Made by a program: the position numbers and the translations under genes. The notes beneath the pieces were generated by a model, which worked only from the letters and a program-made list of their open reading frames with translations, was not told the DNA's origin and ran no database searches. A stretch of DNA of 64,000 nt, taken from assembly GCF_015710575.1 (NCBI RefSeq), contig NZ_CP065373.1, positions 1,116,001 to 1,180,000 of the forward strand, given 5' to 3'. The DNA is from Mycolicibacterium mengxianglii (GTDB taxonomy: Bacteria; Actinomycetota; Actinomycetes; Mycobacteriales; Mycobacteriaceae). Each line of letters opens with the position of its first letter. Position 1 is the stretch's first letter. Shown here one piece after another: positions 63,361-64,000 of the stretch.

Positions 63361-63767
63361 CGCGTTTCCGTTCTGTCAGGCGGGACGGGAGAGAGGTGCT
63401 CGTGGACCGCGATCACCCGATTGTCGTCCAGCTTGTAGACGATGGACTCGCGTTCGCGGGTGGCAGTTTCGTGCCCGGCTGCGGAGGTGACGGTGTCGAC
63501 GGTGTGCGTCAGTACGGCGGTGTCGCCGAGCAATTGGATCAGCCGGTCGCTGCTGGTGCACGAGATCACGCGCCAGCCGCTGTCCACCCAGGACGCCCAC
63601 AGCGCCTCATAGGCGGCGCGATTGTCCAGCCGGGCAGGCTCGGGGTGGAACACGAACGTCGCGTCCGGGGAGAAGCAGGCGAAATAGGCCGCGGTGTCGG
63701 TGGCGCCGAACGCGGCGACCAGCGCGTCGGTCGCCGTCATCACCTGTTCGCTGGTCAGCTCGGGCAT
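63357..63767 (-). CDS. SnoaL-like/NTF2-fold protein
   Basis: A 136-residue protein with the cone-shaped NTF2-like fold pattern: two long N-terminal helices (VMTATDALVAAFGATDTAAYFA), FSPDATFVFHPEP, a Trp-rich helix (YEALWASWVDSGWRV) and terminal strands. Members bind or convert small molecules; this one is the first gene of the operon and its substrate is unknown. ATG 63767 is preferred; TTG 63773 is possible. The gene stops inside the next gene's start. Confidence 0.78.
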   Translation of the reverse strand: MPELTSEQVMTATDALVAAFGATDTAAYFACFSPDATFVFHPEPARLDNRAAYEALWASWVDSGWRVISCTSSDRLIQLLGDTAVLTHTVDTVTSAAGHETATRERESIVYKLDDNRVIAVHEHLSPVPPDRTETR

Positions 63768-63820
63768 CGGCAACCGCCGTTTCTGTCTGGGTCCGCGGAC
63801 CTGGCGTTGTGGTCGGCGTC

Positions 63821-63849
63821 ACTGTATGAACAGAGTGCGTCGGCTGCAA
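63821..63849 (-). promoter_or_regulatory. Promoter of the guanidino-type operon
   Basis: Read on the minus strand: -35 TTGCAG (63849-63844), a 17-base spacer and -10 TACAGT (63826-63821). Transcription would start near 63814 and give a leader of about 47 nt before the SnoaL-like ATG. Confidence 0.65.
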
Positions 63850-64000
63850 GCAGTTCGTTCGTTACGGTGGTGTTTCCGATCATGAAATGCCAGACCAATG
63901 CACGATGTGTGCACAAACTGGCACTCCTAACGCCTGTCGACGCATGATTGTCCGGCTCCGGTGGTGTCAAAAATTTTGGACGAAAATCGAGGAAAGGGCT
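63850..64000. other. Upstream region at window end
   Basis: No gene is seen. A TGTGCACA palindrome (63908-63915) with flanking TGCACGATGTG lies about 60 bases upstream of the operon -35 box and could be an operator. Nothing else is recognised to the window edge. Confidence 0.35.

Noticed and set aside
61198..63438. Long open frame (about 746 codons) on the plus strand
   Set aside because: It runs antisense through the ureohydrolase, permease and SnoaL-like genes, is full of His/Gln/Arg/Gly runs, and has no domain. It is a GC-rich shadow frame.

Overview
The window is from a fast-growing mycobacterium (Mycolicibacterium type). The evidence is high GC, the short helix-18 form of the 16S rRNA, a tRNA-free rrn operon directly behind murA, MurA with Asp in place of the fosfomycin-sensitive Cys, a fused b-delta ATP synthase subunit, EndoMS/NucS, the GlgE pathway and the Mec-CysO-CysM cysteine system. 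Gene order from about 0.7 to 56 kb follows the M. tuberculosis Rv1298-Rv1343c segment closely, with defined insertions. The species cannot be named from sequence alone.

Layout. 1-0.5 kb: 3' end of a fatty acyl-CoA synthetase. 0.7-4.9 kb: rpmE, prfA, prmC, a Sua5-type tRNA t6A gene and wecA. 5.1-13.6 kb: the complete F1Fo ATP synthase operon (atpI-like, atpB, E, F, FH, A, G, D, C) plus a DUF2550 membrane protein. 13.6-15.5 kb: divergent cobalamin adenosyltransferase and murA. 15.5-21.3 kb: rrn promoters, 16S, 23S and 5S rRNA, and a strong terminator. 21.3-29.2 kb: ogt, then a block that does not match the M. tuberculosis order (two alpha/beta hydrolases, MarR regulator with a perfect 22-bp palindrome, amidohydrolase, gene relics), then a class III adenylate cyclase. 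29.2-33.4 kb: nucS, a small zinc-type protein, methylmalonyl-CoA epimerase, fadA4, a DUF3817 protein and a thioredoxin-like protein. 33.4-40.5 kb: glgB-glgE, divergent from glgP. 40.5-42.9 kb: a Vgb-type lyase whose start region is tandemly duplicated, and a lipoprotein metallopeptidase. 43-53.9 kb: dinG, pncB, clpS, DUF2017, a P1 peptidase, mec-cysO-cysM, rhomboid, murI, the Rv1339-type phosphodiesterase, rph and rdgB. 53.9-57.5 kb: an MFS exporter, two small membrane genes, tRNA-Leu(UAG) and a GGDEF protein. 57.7-63.8 kb: a five-gene minus-strand operon (SnoaL-like, NCS1 permease, agmatinase/guanidinobutyrase-type ureohydrolase, ThDP decarboxylase, Na+/solute symporter) that looks like a guanidino-compound uptake and catabolism unit.

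The most interesting items are the guanidino operon, the MarR palindrome spanning a leaderless start and two divergent promoters, the 58-bp duplication that copies a ribosome-binding site and start codon, the small Cys/His protein coupled to nucS, and the relic-filled block behind the rrn operon. No CRISPR array, transposase gene or prophage was seen. Many genes here appear leaderless, with a -10 hexamer 6-7 bases before the start codon.
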